DNA from: Melioribacter sp. | GTDB taxonomy: Bacteria > Bacteroidota > Ignavibacteria > Ignavibacteriales > Melioribacteraceae | Reading direction: 5' to 3' | Assembly (NCBI GenBank): GCA_020723965.1 | Contig: DYHW01000007.1 | Location: 52,766 to 116,765, forward strand | Length of the DNA stretch: 64,000 bases | Shown here: positions 53,257 through 62,358 of the stretch, one piece after another | Layout of the letters: every line of letters begins with the position of its first letter | Numbering within the stretch: position 1 is the first letter of the stretch | Program-made: the position numbers and the translations under genes | The notes under the pieces: generated by a model | What the model saw: the letters and a program-made list of their open reading frames with translations, nothing else | What the model was told of the DNA's origin: nothing | Database searches by the model: none

Positions 53257-56200
53257 TTATCTTTTTTCATACGCTGGTTGTTTAGGATAAATGTACGGTT
53301 TCGTTTCCAACAGTTTTAATATTTCTTGAATTGCTCTTTCCAACTGTGGGTCAATTCCCTTTGCAAGTTGAGCAGGATCGTCAACAACTTCGATATCAGG
53401 GTCAACGCCGTGTCCTTCTTTAAACCATTTCCCATCAGGGTCATACATTCTAAAAGTTGGAACAGATAGAGTTCCGCCATCAACAAGAAGCGGAGCGCCG
53501 GTAATTCCAATCAACCCGCCCCAAGTTCTTGTTCCAATAAGAGGACCTAAACCTGCTTTGCGGAAGTAATCCGGAAAAGCATCGCCGCCCGAAGCGCTCC
53601 ATCCGTTTATCAGCATAACCTTTGGTCCATAATTAGCAAAAATTGGATGCTGCCAATTTTTACCATCGCGCACTGCCCAGAATGCAAGGGGTTTGCGGTT
53701 GAGCAGTTCAATAAAGCGATCCGGAATTTGTCCTCCATCGTTAAAGCGTTCATCAATGATCAATCCTTCTTTTGTATACTGAGCCATAAACTGACGGAAC
53801 AATTCTGTCTGTCCGTCTATTCCTGTGCTTGGAACATAGATATAACCGATCTTTCCGCCGGTAGCTTCTTCAACGCGTTTTCTGTTTGATTCGATCCACG
53901 CAAGATGGCGTAAGCGTGTTTCTGAAGTAAGAGTTTTAACAACAATTGTACGAGCTCCTTCGAATGTCGGTTTGTCATTTATCGTTAGTTCAATTGTTTT
54001 ATCTGCAAGACCATCGAATGCATACCAAGGATCTTTAGAAACATCAAGGGCTTCGCCGTTGACGGCAAGTATATAATCTCCTTCTTTAATTTTTAAGCCG
54101 GGCATAGAAAGCGGAGAACGCGCTTCGGTATCCCACACAGCGCCTTGAATAATATTTTTGATGCGGTAAGTGCCGTTTGCAATTTCCCAATCCATGCCAA
54201 GATAACCGACGCTTCTGGTTGCAGCTTCATCTGTGTCTCCGCCGCCGCGGTATGTGTGCGATGCGTTTAATTCAGAGATCAATTCACCTATTACATAATT
54301 AACATCCCAGCGGGTAACGCAATAATCAATCAATTTGCCGTAACGGCTGCGCATTGCGGTCCAATCAGCGCCGTGCATGTTTGGGTCATAAAAATAATCA
54401 CGGAATATTCTCCAAGTATCGTTAAAAATTTGTCGCCACTCTGCACGCGGCTCAACCGTTGTTTCAAGTTGTGCGGTGGGCATTTTTTTATCAAGTTTTT
54501 GATTTTCTGCAACATCAACAATAGAATAACTGTTTGTTTTACCGACCAATATTTTTTTTCCGTCGGCGCTTAGCTGGAACATATCTGCATCGTCAACAAT
54601 AGTTTTTTCTTCACGCTTATCAAGATCGTAAAACATAATTGCCTTTTTCTTATCGGCAGAGCCCGTATTTGGAAGTTTGTGATAAATTATTTTACCGGCA
54701 ACCGCTTGAAGGTTTGTATAAATGCCGGCAGCAGGAGGAAGAATCACAACTCTATTCTCGAAATTTGTAAATGTAATTTTTGTTTCTTTCGGTTTATCTT
54801 CTTTTTTCTCTTTCGGGTCCTCTTTCTTTGCATCTTTCGCATCTTTCTTCGGTTCATCTTTTTTCACATCGTCTTTTATTATAACAGTAGTATCATTCTT
54901 CGGCGCAATAAGAGAAGGAAAATCATCCGTTAAAGATGCTGCGGCAATTGTTTCTGTGTTAGTGTAGATCCAAGTATTATCAACACTGCCATAGATTGGC
55001 GCAAATGTTCTGTTTGTGAAAAAGTAAAGATATTTTCCATCAGGGTCGAAAGTTGGTTCTGTGTCAGAATAATATCCGGAAGTTAGCTGATAATTTTTCT
55101 CTTCTTTTGAATCAAATAAATAGATAGAATTGCTGCGGTTATTCAATTCTTTGGCATAAGCAAGCCAGCGGCTATCGGGGGACCAATCAACTCGAAAATT
55201 ATTCAATACGCCATGATACATGAATAAATTCTTATCGACTAAATAAGTTTTCTCTTTCTCCAGATCATAAACAGAAATTTGCATTGACTTATCTATGAAA
55301 GCGAGCATTTTACTGTTAGGCGACCAAAAGATTTTGTATCTAAATCCTGCGCCATAAGAAGTGATTTTCTTTTCATCATTTGGTTTTCGAAGGTCTTTGA
55401 TATAAAGTTCGTACTCGCCCGATCTATCGCTCCAGAATGCAACAAATTTTCCACTGGGCGACCAAGCAGGGAATCTTTCGGCAAACCCGCTGCTTTTTGT
55501 AAGATTTAAAACCGCGCCGTTTTCTGCAGGCACATTAAAAATTTCGCCGCGCGCTTCGAAGATTGCACGCTTGCCATCCGGTGATATGCTAATGTTCTGG
55601 ATCATTTTTTCCACATTAACTTCTTTTGGCATTAGAGTAATTGCATCTGTTACAACGCTCACATTCACTTCTTTGTATTTTTCTGTTTTGAGATCGAGAA
55701 GATATAATTTTCCCCCAGCTTCAAATACAATATCAGATGGACCAATGGACGGGAAGTGAATATCAAAGTCTTTAAAGTTTGTCAACTGTTTTATTTCTTT
55801 CGAATCGACATTGTAAGAATAAATATTCATTCTTAATTCTGAACCGCGGTCAGATAAGAAATAAATTTTTCTTCCGTTCCACATCGGAAATTCATCTCCC
55901 GCAACATTTTTTACAACGAGTTCGGCAGATTTTTTCTCTAGATCAAAAATCCAGATATCACCGCTCCAGCCGCCGCGGTATCTTTTCCATGTTCTAAAAG
56001 CTTGAGTCATTGGTGTGTAAGAGATCATTTTTCCGTCGGGTGAAATTGATGCAAATTCACCATGCGGAATTGGAAGCTGCTCCGGCAGACCGCCTTGGAT
56101 TGATACTTTATAAAACTGATTGAAGCGTTGCTTGCCGCTGTTCATTGTTGAAGCATAGAGTAAGTTTTTTCCGTTAGGAAACCATTCAAGCAAGCGATCA

Positions 56201-56523
56201 CTCATGCCATGATGAGTGATCCTTTTTGGCGTTCCACCCATTAAGGGAATTACATAAACATCCGTATTGCCGTCATAGTTACCGTTAAATGATATCATAG
56301 AACCATCGGGAGAAAATTTGGGGAACAGTTCTTGTCCCTTTGGCGAGCTCAATTTTAGAGCCGTGCCGCCATCTTTAGAAACGATCCACAAGTCGCCTGC
56401 ATAAGAAAAAACGATGTGTGATTGAGAAACATCGGGCGATTGGAACATCAAAGCATCAATTTGCGCATTGATATTTGCCGCAAACGAAATTAAGAAAGCT
56501 GTTAAGACAAATAGTGTTTTCAT
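53257..56523 (-). CDS. tricorn-type S41 peptidase (secreted)
   Basis: This protein of about 1,088 residues has a signal peptide ending near NINAQ. Two TolB/PD40-like beta-propeller segments (about 25-550) carry repeated SPDGKxIxF units. A Lys/Asp/Glu-rich linker (about 560-595) is followed by a C-terminal PDZ plus tail-specific protease domain with the nucleophile Ser in NGWSASGGDAFPDYF. Bacterial tricorn homologues degrade oligopeptides. The ATG at 56523 is preferred; 56541 would need a TTG. Export puts it in the periplasm or outside the cell. Confidence 0.9.
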   Translation of the reverse strand: MKTLFVLTAFLISFAANINAQIDALMFQSPDVSQSHIVFSYAGDLWIVSKDGGTALKLSSPKGQELFPKFSPDGSMISFNGNYDGNTDVYVIPLMGGTPKRITHHGMSDRLLEWFPNGKNLLYASTMNSGKQRFNQFYKVSIQGGLPEQLPIPHGEFASISPDGKMISYTPMTQAFRTWKRYRGGWSGDIWIFDLEKKSAELVVKNVAGDEFPMWNGRKIYFLSDRGSELRMNIYSYNVDSKEIKQLTNFKDFDIHFPSIGPSDIVFEAGGKLYLLDLKTEKYKEVNVSVVTDAITLMPKEVNVEKMIQNISISPDGKRAIFEARGEIFNVPAENGAVLNLTKSSGFAERFPAWSPSGKFVAFWSDRSGEYELYIKDLRKPNDEKKITSYGAGFRYKIFWSPNSKMLAFIDKSMQISVYDLEKEKTYLVDKNLFMYHGVLNNFRVDWSPDSRWLAYAKELNNRSNSIYLFDSKEEKNYQLTSGYYSDTEPTFDPDGKYLYFFTNRTFAPIYGSVDNTWIYTNTETIAAASLTDDFPSLIAPKNDTTVIIKDDVKKDEPKKDAKDAKKEDPKEKKEDKPKETKITFTNFENRVVILPPAAGIYTNLQAVAGKIIYHKLPNTGSADKKKAIMFYDLDKREEKTIVDDADMFQLSADGKKILVGKTNSYSIVDVAENQKLDKKMPTAQLETTVEPRAEWRQIFNDTWRIFRDYFYDPNMHGADWTAMRSRYGKLIDYCVTRWDVNYVIGELISELNASHTYRGGGDTDEAATRSVGYLGMDWEIANGTYRIKNIIQGAVWDTEARSPLSMPGLKIKEGDYILAVNGEALDVSKDPWYAFDGLADKTIELTINDKPTFEGARTIVVKTLTSETRLRHLAWIESNRKRVEEATGGKIGYIYVPSTGIDGQTELFRQFMAQYTKEGLIIDERFNDGGQIPDRFIELLNRKPLAFWAVRDGKNWQHPIFANYGPKVMLINGWSASGGDAFPDYFRKAGLGPLIGTRTWGGLIGITGAPLLVDGGTLSVPTFRMYDPDGKWFKEGHGVDPDIEVVDDPAQLAKGIDPQLERAIQEILKLLETKPYIYPKQPAYEKR

Positions 56524-56738
56524 AAGCACCCTTTCTATCAAATGTTTGTATAGTAAATTATAAAGATAGTTTCTAAAATAGAAGGATTTTCCGTTAGATA
56601 AAATCCAGATTGTTCATTAGAAAATATGGTATTATTCAACAATTATGAATTTGTTTTGTAGAGTTCAAAAATATTTTAATTCGTTGGGTTTATAACGAAC
56701 AGAAAATTATTACGACCGTTCCGGTCATGATTTTTTTT

Positions 56739-56847
56739 GGAAGAGTCATAGACTCTTCCCTACAAATATATTATTTTATGTTTTGTAGGGGACAGTCACA
56801 GACTGTCCCGATTTAATGTTTAAGGAATGGTCATAGACCATTCCTTA
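56739..56847. repeat. array of three hairpins with the same GTC-AYA-GAC centre
   Basis: The three hairpins have arms GGAAGAGTC, GGGACAGTC and TAAGGAATGGTC, each followed by ATA, ACA or ATA and the exact complement of its arm. The central GTC-AYA-GAC is shared while the outer arms differ but stay perfectly complementary. CCCTACAAAT follows the first and TTTGTAGGG leads the second, so these two are in opposite orientations. Confidence 0.9.
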
Positions 56848-56985
56848 CGATTCAATAATTTTTACTCCTTCCTCGGTTAAATCGCACTTAAAAATTTAGT
56901 GGATAAAATTTTTCCAACAAACGGATAAATTACATCCGATTCGCCGATTCGAACTATAACAACAAATAGTATAAGCATTTTTCAC

Positions 56986-57021
56986 TTGACATCTTCTTTT
57001 CATTTATCGTATATTTACGAT
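56986..57021 (+). promoter_or_regulatory. arsR: arsR promoter with overlapping operator
   Basis: TTGACA (56986-56991) and TATATT (57010-57015) are separated by 18 bases, a good sigma-70-type promoter. A palindrome, ATCGTA-TATT-TACGAT (57006-57021), overlaps the -10 box and is a likely ArsR operator, which would give arsenite-relieved autorepression. It lies 21 bases before the arsR ATG. Confidence 0.8.
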
Positions 57022-57041
57022 GAACGATAAAGAAAACATCT

Positions 57042-57389
57042 ATGTCCGCCGCTAAAACAGAAAAATTCACCACCGAAGAGACGGAACTTGCGGATATTGC
57101 CAAAGCTCTTGCACATCCTGCGCGGGTTAAAATCTTAAAGATCCTTTCAAATAAAAACATTTGTATGTGCGGCGACATTGTTAATCTTCTTCCACTTGCG
57201 CAAGCTACCGTATCTCAACATCTGAAAGAACTAAAACGCGTTGGATTTATTCAGGGAGAAATTGAAGGACCGAAAACATGTTACTGTTTGAACAATACCT
57301 TTCTTGCCAAGGCGGAAGATTCTTTAATAAAATATTTTAATAAAATAAAAAAAGGTAAAAATTCATCATGCAAAACGAAAAAGAGATAA
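57042..57389 (+). CDS. arsR: arsenic-responsive repressor ArsR
   Basis: This 115-residue SmtB/ArsR winged-helix protein has [14 protein letters not shown], the metal-site helix [11 protein letters not shown] (vicinal cysteines spaced C-x-C) and the recognition helix [16 protein letters not shown]. Arsenite binding to the cysteines releases it from DNA. It is first in arsR-arsM-arsC, and its end overlaps arsM by 22 bases. Confidence 0.92.
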   Translation: MSAAKTEKFTTEETELADIAKALAHPARVKILKILSNKNICMCGDIVNLLPLAQATVSQHLKELKRVGFIQGEIEGPKTCYCLNNTFLAKAEDSLIKYFNKIKKGKNSSCKTKKR

Positions 57390-58168
57390 AAGAAATAGTA
57401 AAAGAAAAATACGGACAGATTGCAAAGAAATCGCAATCCGGATGTGGCTGTGGATGCGGTTCATCAAATAAAATTGTCGGTTACACTATTATGCAAGATG
57501 AATATGATCATCTTGACGGATATGTCGCCGATGCTGATCTTGGTTTGGGCTGCGGGCTGCCAACTGAATATGCCGGAATAAAAAAAGGCGATACAGTTGT
57601 TGATCTTGGAAGCGGTGCCGGTAACGATGTTTTTGTTGCCCGCGCTATTGTTGGAGATGAAGGGAAAGTCATCGGAATTGACATGACACAGGAGATGATA
57701 GATAAAGCAATTAGAAACTGTGCGAAACTCGGCTACTCAAATGTTGAATTCAAATTAGGTGATATTGAGAATATGCCGCTCGAAAATTCAATTGCAGATG
57801 TTGTTGTGAGCAATTGCGTTCTCAATCTTGTACCCGACAAGCAAAACGCATTTGCAGAGATTTATAGAATTCTAAAACCAGTCGGACATTTTTGCGTTTC
57901 TGATATTGTTATTAAAGGCGAGCTGCCCGCTAATTTAAGAAAGTCCGCAGAAATGTATGCGGGTTGCGTTGCAGGAGCAATTCAACAGGATGAGTATTTA
58001 AAAATAATATCGGAGACAGGCTTTAAAAATGTTGAAGTGAAAAAAACAAAAGTGATCGATCTGCCGGATGAGATTTTGAGAGAGTATTTGTCGGAATCAG
58101 ATCTGAAACAGTACCGAGAAAGCGGCATTGGAATTTTAAGCATAACCGTAACAGCAGAAAAATATTAA
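57368..58168 (+). CDS. arsM: arsenite S-adenosylmethionine methyltransferase
   Basis: This 266-residue SAM methyltransferase has the Cys-rich start [19 protein letters not shown], the SAM motif [14 protein letters not shown], the [10 protein letters not shown] segment and the arsenic-site Cys in MYAGCVAGA. This set matches ArsM, which methylates As(III) to less retained or volatile forms. It is translated from inside the end of arsR. No ArsB or Acr3 efflux gene lies nearby, so methylation plus reduction may be the main local response. Confidence 0.92.
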   Translation: MQNEKEIKEIVKEKYGQIAKKSQSGCGCGCGSSNKIVGYTIMQDEYDHLDGYVADADLGLGCGLPTEYAGIKKGDTVVDLGSGAGNDVFVARAIVGDEGKVIGIDMTQEMIDKAIRNCAKLGYSNVEFKLGDIENMPLENSIADVVVSNCVLNLVPDKQNAFAEIYRILKPVGHFCVSDIVIKGELPANLRKSAEMYAGCVAGAIQQDEYLKIISETGFKNVEVKKTKVIDLPDEILREYLSESDLKQYRESGIGILSITVTAEKY

Positions 58169-58179
58169 ACCGAATAGCA

Positions 58180-58228
58180 CACAGATTAAACAGATCTGAA
58201 CTGATCCGTTAAATCTGTTTAATCTGTG
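58180..58228. repeat. CACAGATTAAACAGAT palindrome, copy 2
   Basis: Perfect 16-base arms (58180-58195 and 58213-58228) are separated by 17 bases, between arsM and arsC. The right half matches the repeat at 12277-12300 with a few differences. On mRNA it would form a strong hairpin that could lower arsC expression relative to arsM. Confidence 0.85.
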
Positions 58229-58255
58229 TACCGTTCAAAATTAAAAAGAGAACTC

Positions 58256-58684
58256 ATGAACAAGAAAATTTTAATTTTTTGCACGGGTAATTCCTGCCGA
58301 AGCCAAATGGCTGAAGGATTTTTAAAATCATTCGATCCAAATCTTGAAGTGTATTCTGCTGGAACAGACCCATCTAATAAAGTTCATCCGAAAGCTATTC
58401 AAGTAATGAAAGAAGTCGGAATCGATCTTTCGCAAAATTATCCAAAAATGGTTGACCGGTTTTTAACTGAACCGTTTGATTATGTGATAACCGTATGCGA
58501 TAACGCAAAAGAATCTTGTCCTGTATTTATCGGGAAAGTTGGTAAACAACTGCACATCGGTTTTGAAGACCCCGCTGAAGCAGCCGGAACAGATGAAGAA
58601 ATTCTTGCAGCCTTCAGAAAAGTGAGAGATGAAATCAAAAAAGATTTTTATAAATTTTATCTTAAAGATATTAAAAAAAGTTAG
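58256..58684 (+). CDS. arsC: arsenate reductase, low-molecular-weight phosphatase type
   Basis: This protein of about 142 residues has the P-loop C-x5-R in FCTGNSCRSQMAEG (Cys9, Arg15), a YSAGTDPSNKVHPKAIQVM segment and the redox Cys pair region TVCDNAKESCPVF. It is the thioredoxin-coupled ArsC class, which reduces arsenate to arsenite for ArsM. I use the ATG at 58256 (MNKKILIF); the frame open from 58226 begins inside the palindromic repeat. Confidence 0.93.
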   Translation: MNKKILIFCTGNSCRSQMAEGFLKSFDPNLEVYSAGTDPSNKVHPKAIQVMKEVGIDLSQNYPKMVDRFLTEPFDYVITVCDNAKESCPVFIGKVGKQLHIGFEDPAEAAGTDEEILAAFRKVRDEIKKDFYKFYLKDIKKS

Positions 58685-58845
58685 CTTAGTGTTACTCCAT
58701 GAAGAGTTCTGCGGCTCTCTGTGTAACTAAAATATAACACAAATACTCGCAGAAAGCCGCCAAGAGAAAAAGATATAAATGAAAAAAGATCGCTTTCAAT
58801 TCGATGTGGAGAAGAATTCATTTTAATAAATAGGGAGGTGCGCAA

Positions 58846-59991
58846 ATGGACTCTCGAAAATATGAATCATTAGTAAAAAACTTATTAGCGCTGGCCGGTA
58901 TTGAAATAAACGGCAGTAATCCGTGGGATATTAAAGTGCACGATAAAAGTTTTTATAAACGTGCAGTTACCGAAGCTGAATTGGGACTTGGCGAATCTTA
59001 TATGGATGGCTGGTGGGATGTTGAAAAACTTGATGAAATGATTTATCGAATTGTTCGTGCTGATTTGCAAAACAAAGTAAAGCGTAATTATAAAACAGCT
59101 TTGCAGCTTGCCGGTTTCTGGTTAATCAATATGCAGGCAAGACGCAGAGCATTTATAATTGGGGAAAGACATTATGATTTAGGAAATGATTTGTTCCAAA
59201 GTATGCTGGATAAACGAATGAATTACAGTTGTGCTTATTGGAAAAACGTAAAAAGTTTAGATGAAGCACAAGAAAATAAATTAGAGTTGATCTGTAAAAA
59301 ACTTTACCTTCAACCCGGCATGCGTGTGCTTGATATTGGCTGCGGCTGGGGCGCTTTTGGTAAATATGCCGCTGAAAATTACCGCGTTGAAGTTGTAGGA
59401 ATTACGATTTCGAAAGAACAAGTCTTGCTCGGAAAAGAATTATGCAAAGGTCTGCCCGTTGAATTTAGATTACAAGATTACAGAGAAGTAAATGCCCCCA
59501 ATGAATTCCCTCTTAAAAAATTTGACAGAATTATTTCGGTTGGCATGATTGAGCATGTTGGTTACAAAAACTACCGGCGCTATTTTGAAGTAGCCAAAAG
59601 AAATTTAAAAGATGATGGTTTGTTCTTGCTTCATACTATTGGCGAAGTCCGTTCTACAAAAAATACAGATGCTTGGACTCACAAATACATTTTCCCAAAC
59701 GGAATGCTTCCCTCAATTGCTCAGCTTGCAAAAGCTGTGGAAGGTTTATTTATAATTGAAGACTTGCATAACTTCGGCGCGGACTACGATAAAACTTTGA
59801 TGGCTTGGTTCCAAAATTTTGAAGCGAGCTGGTATAAATTAAAAAAGAAATACAGCAGCCGTTTCTATAAAATGTGGAAATATTTTTTGTTATCAAGCGC
59901 AGGAGCGTTCCGTGCAAGAAGTAAAAATCAACTCTGGCAAATTGTTTTATCCCCAAATGGAGTGTTAAGCGGATATAATTCGGTTAGATGA
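58846..59991 (+). CDS. cfa: cyclopropane-fatty-acyl-phospholipid synthase
   Basis: This 381-residue enzyme has the CFA synthase N-terminal region (AVTEAELGLGESYMDGWW), HYDLGNDLFQSMLDKRMNYSCAYW, the SAM motif VLDIGCGWGAFGKYAAENY and the C-terminal AWFQNFEASW. It adds a methylene group across double bonds of membrane phospholipid acyl chains. A strong GGGAGGTG ribosome binding site precedes the ATG. The gap from arsC (58685-58845) holds a degenerate inverted repeat with CTGCGGCT and its complement. The gene looks monocistronic. Confidence 0.95.
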   Translation: MDSRKYESLVKNLLALAGIEINGSNPWDIKVHDKSFYKRAVTEAELGLGESYMDGWWDVEKLDEMIYRIVRADLQNKVKRNYKTALQLAGFWLINMQARRRAFIIGERHYDLGNDLFQSMLDKRMNYSCAYWKNVKSLDEAQENKLELICKKLYLQPGMRVLDIGCGWGAFGKYAAENYRVEVVGITISKEQVLLGKELCKGLPVEFRLQDYREVNAPNEFPLKKFDRIISVGMIEHVGYKNYRRYFEVAKRNLKDDGLFLLHTIGEVRSTKNTDAWTHKYIFPNGMLPSIAQLAKAVEGLFIIEDLHNFGADYDKTLMAWFQNFEASWYKLKKKYSSRFYKMWKYFLLSSAGAFRARSKNQLWQIVLSPNGVLSGYNSVR

Positions 59992-60450
59992 ACATTGTAG
60001 AGATGGGATAACTTGCCCCGATTGATCAGAGTATCCCGTTTTTACTTTAAATATTTTTTGAAGGATACCATATGCCAAAATTAGGTTTACGCTTGGCGGG
60101 GCTCTCGTTATACCCGGCGGAATCTATCGGTTATTAACTACTTTTCCAGACTTCCGAATAATTGATTTGACAAGTCCATAGAATCGTTCCGAAAAATGAA
60201 TTCATCTGTCATTCTGTCCCGACAAGTCGGGACAGAGCCCACATTTTAGATTCCAGATCAAATCCGGAACGACACTAATTATAATTTTCATAAGTCTCTA
60301 TTCATAAATCATAGTCTGTCATGAATTTTAAAAATGAGATATTAGATTCACTTGCCGAAGGTTTGTTTACAGTTGATAAAGATTGAGTAAAATATACCAT
60401 ATTGCTTAAATTGAACCCATAAGACCCAATAGTTGTTAGGCATATTTCAG
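59992..60450. other. gap left of the cassette region with repeat and gene remnants
   Basis: This non-coding stretch includes a perfect palindrome, CTGTCCCGAC-AA-GTCGGGACAG (60214-60235), a TTGTAGAG-led imperfect hairpin near 59996 and the PAS-gene remnant at 60321-60386. A 21-codon open frame at 60073 with an AAGGA upstream has no recognisable homologue and is not called. Confidence 0.5.
60321..60386 (+). pseudogene. N-terminal remnant of a PAS/sigma-54 regulator gene
   Basis: The 21-codon frame reads FKNEILDSLAEGLFTVDKD and then TGA. This is the typical start of PAS-containing sigma-54 activators, where a Trp or Asn-Trp follows the DKD. The rest of the gene is missing; 65 bases to the right the cassette region begins. 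Insertion or deletion at the cassette border may have removed it. Confidence 0.55.
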
Positions 60451-60725
60451 ATAACGGTTAGCGTGTTTGCGAAGTGGCATAGCCATTTGCGTGAGCGAAG
60501 CGAACTCGACCATCTGAGCCCCGATGGGCAACGTTTATGAGCGAAGCGAATGTTGCCCATCGTTTAGCGTAAGCACGCCGTTGTTTTTGCCGCCTATCAA
60601 ACGATTCATTCTCCGGCGGCGGAGCGCACATACCAACCCGCAGCAAAAACAATGGAGCGACATCTATAATCCTTATCAAATGATGGAGCGCCGTGCTTAC
60701 GCTTGTTAACTGCAGTTGCCCGTTC
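60451..60725. repeat. attC-like palindromic region closing cassette 2
   Basis: The left box is ATAAC (60451-60455), five bases, then GCGTG. The right box is ACGC, two bases, then GTTAAC (60705-60710). Inside are a 14-base-pair stem with one mismatch (60567-60580 with 60689-60702), a nested TTGTTTTTGC/GCAAAAACAA pair (60581-60590 with 60643-60652) and a hairpin GATGGGCAAC/GTTGCCCATC (60523-60532 with 60552-60561). The size (about 275 bases) is larger than most attC sites and looks composite. The right 21 bases are the inverse of 62359-62379 (20 of 21 match). Confidence 0.7.
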
Positions 60726-62274
60726 ATTTGAGTAGCACAGCTTTGCCAGTCTTAGTGTATTTTCCCGCTTGTAGATGATAGAAGTATATGCCACTTATCA
60801 ACCGAGATGCATCGAATGCAACTTCATGGCGTCCTGCTGCGAGCTTTTCGTTCACCAGGGCAGCGACTTCTTTCCCGAGAACATCGTACACTTTCAGAGA
60901 TACGAATGATCCAGTCGGCAACTCAAAACGGATCGTCGTGGTTGGATTGAATGGGTTCGGGTAATTCTGATTGAGCATGAAACCATCGGGCGTGATCGCT
61001 GAACCGTATCCATCTTGATGCACATAAGTCGCTACATTTCCCCCTCGAACTATTCGGACATAGTTATAGATGCGAATCGCATCTCCTTGAGGTCCATGGC
61101 CATATGGAAATTGGCTGGGGTCTCCTGTCTTAGGATCGCTTCGCTGAGCGCCTGCGCCATGCACATCAACCCAGCCACCGCTTCCCGAAATGTAGCCCAT
61201 CGCCCTTCCGAAACTAACATAAACACCTGCTTTCCCATCTGAAGGCGTTTGGCTGCAAAATGTAGTGCTTGTCCAATAGCACGGATAATCCGCCGAACCA
61301 GCTTCGTTGGTAATTTGGGTACAGTTGAATGCTGTGTCTATGGCAGCCGAATTTGTATATGCAGGAGAGCGCGTATAGTCAATTATGCTGTGCAATTCTT
61401 TAGCATTTGGCAAGCGCCAATCTGCATAACCTGCATATTCAGATGCTTCGGCATAGCTTAAAGCATTCTCCCATAAAACGCCTGAACCGTTATCGGCTTT
61501 CATCCACATAAGACCCGTAGCGCTGTCGGTGATTGTCCCATTTCCGTTGTTAACTAATTTATTTTTTCCGTATTCAGTGTTGCCGCGAACGTACCTTATA
61601 TAGTACTTCTTCATGCCAGTTGGCTGCGGATATCCTTTAATGCGTCCATCCACGAAGTTAACTCCGAACATTGTAGAATCCCCGCTCACCGATCCTACAT
61701 AAGTCAAGCCCCTGTATATTGTGGATGTAGCATACTGCGCATCAATGAGCCTCTCACCAGCACTCAATTCTCCAAAGCCAGTCTTGAAGTAAGTTGTATC
61801 AAGAAAGTGATACACGTTCGCTGTCGAGGTGGCATTGGGATTTATCTCTGCCCCGCTGAACTGAATCAGTGAGTAAAGTTCTTTGATCGATGGCAGACGC
61901 CAATCGCTGTATCCACCCGTTCGGCAGTTGGCAGCGCTATCGCGTGCCTCAGCATAGTAGAGTTTATCTGAAGTATTGAAGACTCCATCTCCGTTCCTAT
62001 CTATAGTCTTTTGCCACATTAAGCCTGTAACTAAGTCGGTAATAGTGCCATCGCCGTTGTCTTGGTAGGATGGCTGGTTCCCGTTGTACTGTGCATCCTG
62101 ACCGTAAAATGATGATCCCTGCGATGGTGCAGAGATGATGCCGCTGTTGCTGTAACAGTTCGTCTGTTTTGTGTCAACAATCTTGTACATTGTCTCGGTC
62201 TGTGCCACAACAATACAAGGCAGCCCCGTCAACAATAACCAGACGATAATCGGGTTTCGTGTTAGTGGTTTCAT
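60724..62274 (-). CDS. secreted Lcl/DUF1566-domain protein with type IX sorting tail (cassette 2 cargo)
   Basis: This 516-residue protein has a signal peptide ending near CIVVAQ. Two Lcl-domain (DUF1566) copies follow, each with an NGDGTITD- or NGNGTITD-type start, TGLMWxK and YxDWRLPxxKELxSxI (about residues 75-140 and 245-300). The C-terminal type IX secretion sorting domain starts at NYPNPFNPTTTIRF and ends KTGKAVLLK. The product should be exported and attached outside the cell. Codons are visibly more G+C-rich than in the neighbouring genes, which suggests transfer. The stop codon lies inside the cassette-end inverted repeat. GGA-rich bases precede the ATG. Confidence 0.9.
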   Translation of the reverse strand: MKPLTRNPIIVWLLLTGLPCIVVAQTETMYKIVDTKQTNCYSNSGIISAPSQGSSFYGQDAQYNGNQPSYQDNGDGTITDLVTGLMWQKTIDRNGDGVFNTSDKLYYAEARDSAANCRTGGYSDWRLPSIKELYSLIQFSGAEINPNATSTANVYHFLDTTYFKTGFGELSAGERLIDAQYATSTIYRGLTYVGSVSGDSTMFGVNFVDGRIKGYPQPTGMKKYYIRYVRGNTEYGKNKLVNNGNGTITDSATGLMWMKADNGSGVLWENALSYAEASEYAGYADWRLPNAKELHSIIDYTRSPAYTNSAAIDTAFNCTQITNEAGSADYPCYWTSTTFCSQTPSDGKAGVYVSFGRAMGYISGSGGWVDVHGAGAQRSDPKTGDPSQFPYGHGPQGDAIRIYNYVRIVRGGNVATYVHQDGYGSAITPDGFMLNQNYPNPFNPTTTIRFELPTGSFVSLKVYDVLGKEVAALVNEKLAAGRHEVAFDASRLISGIYFYHLQAGKYTKTGKAVLLK

Positions 62275-62358
62275 GTTCTCTTTCCTTTCGTATTACTGCG
62301 AATGTTGTTTGTGATTAATTAGACAACGTCGCAGGTCAGAAAGTTTAAGAAACAAGTC

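Larger units (their letters stand above)
56524..57041. other. 518-base gap with a hairpin array
   Basis: This spacer lies between the divergent tricorn protease and ars operon. It contains three perfect hairpins (56739-56759, 56789-56809, 56821-56847) and a smaller one, GACCG-TTC-CGGTC, at 56714-56726. The arsR promoter lies at its right end. No coding sequence was recognised. Confidence 0.7.

Noticed and set aside
60458..60794. Open frames of 60-90 codons across the palindromic region at the end of the second cassette
   Set aside because: They run through attC-like inverted repeats on both strands, have no family resemblance and no good ribosome binding site.
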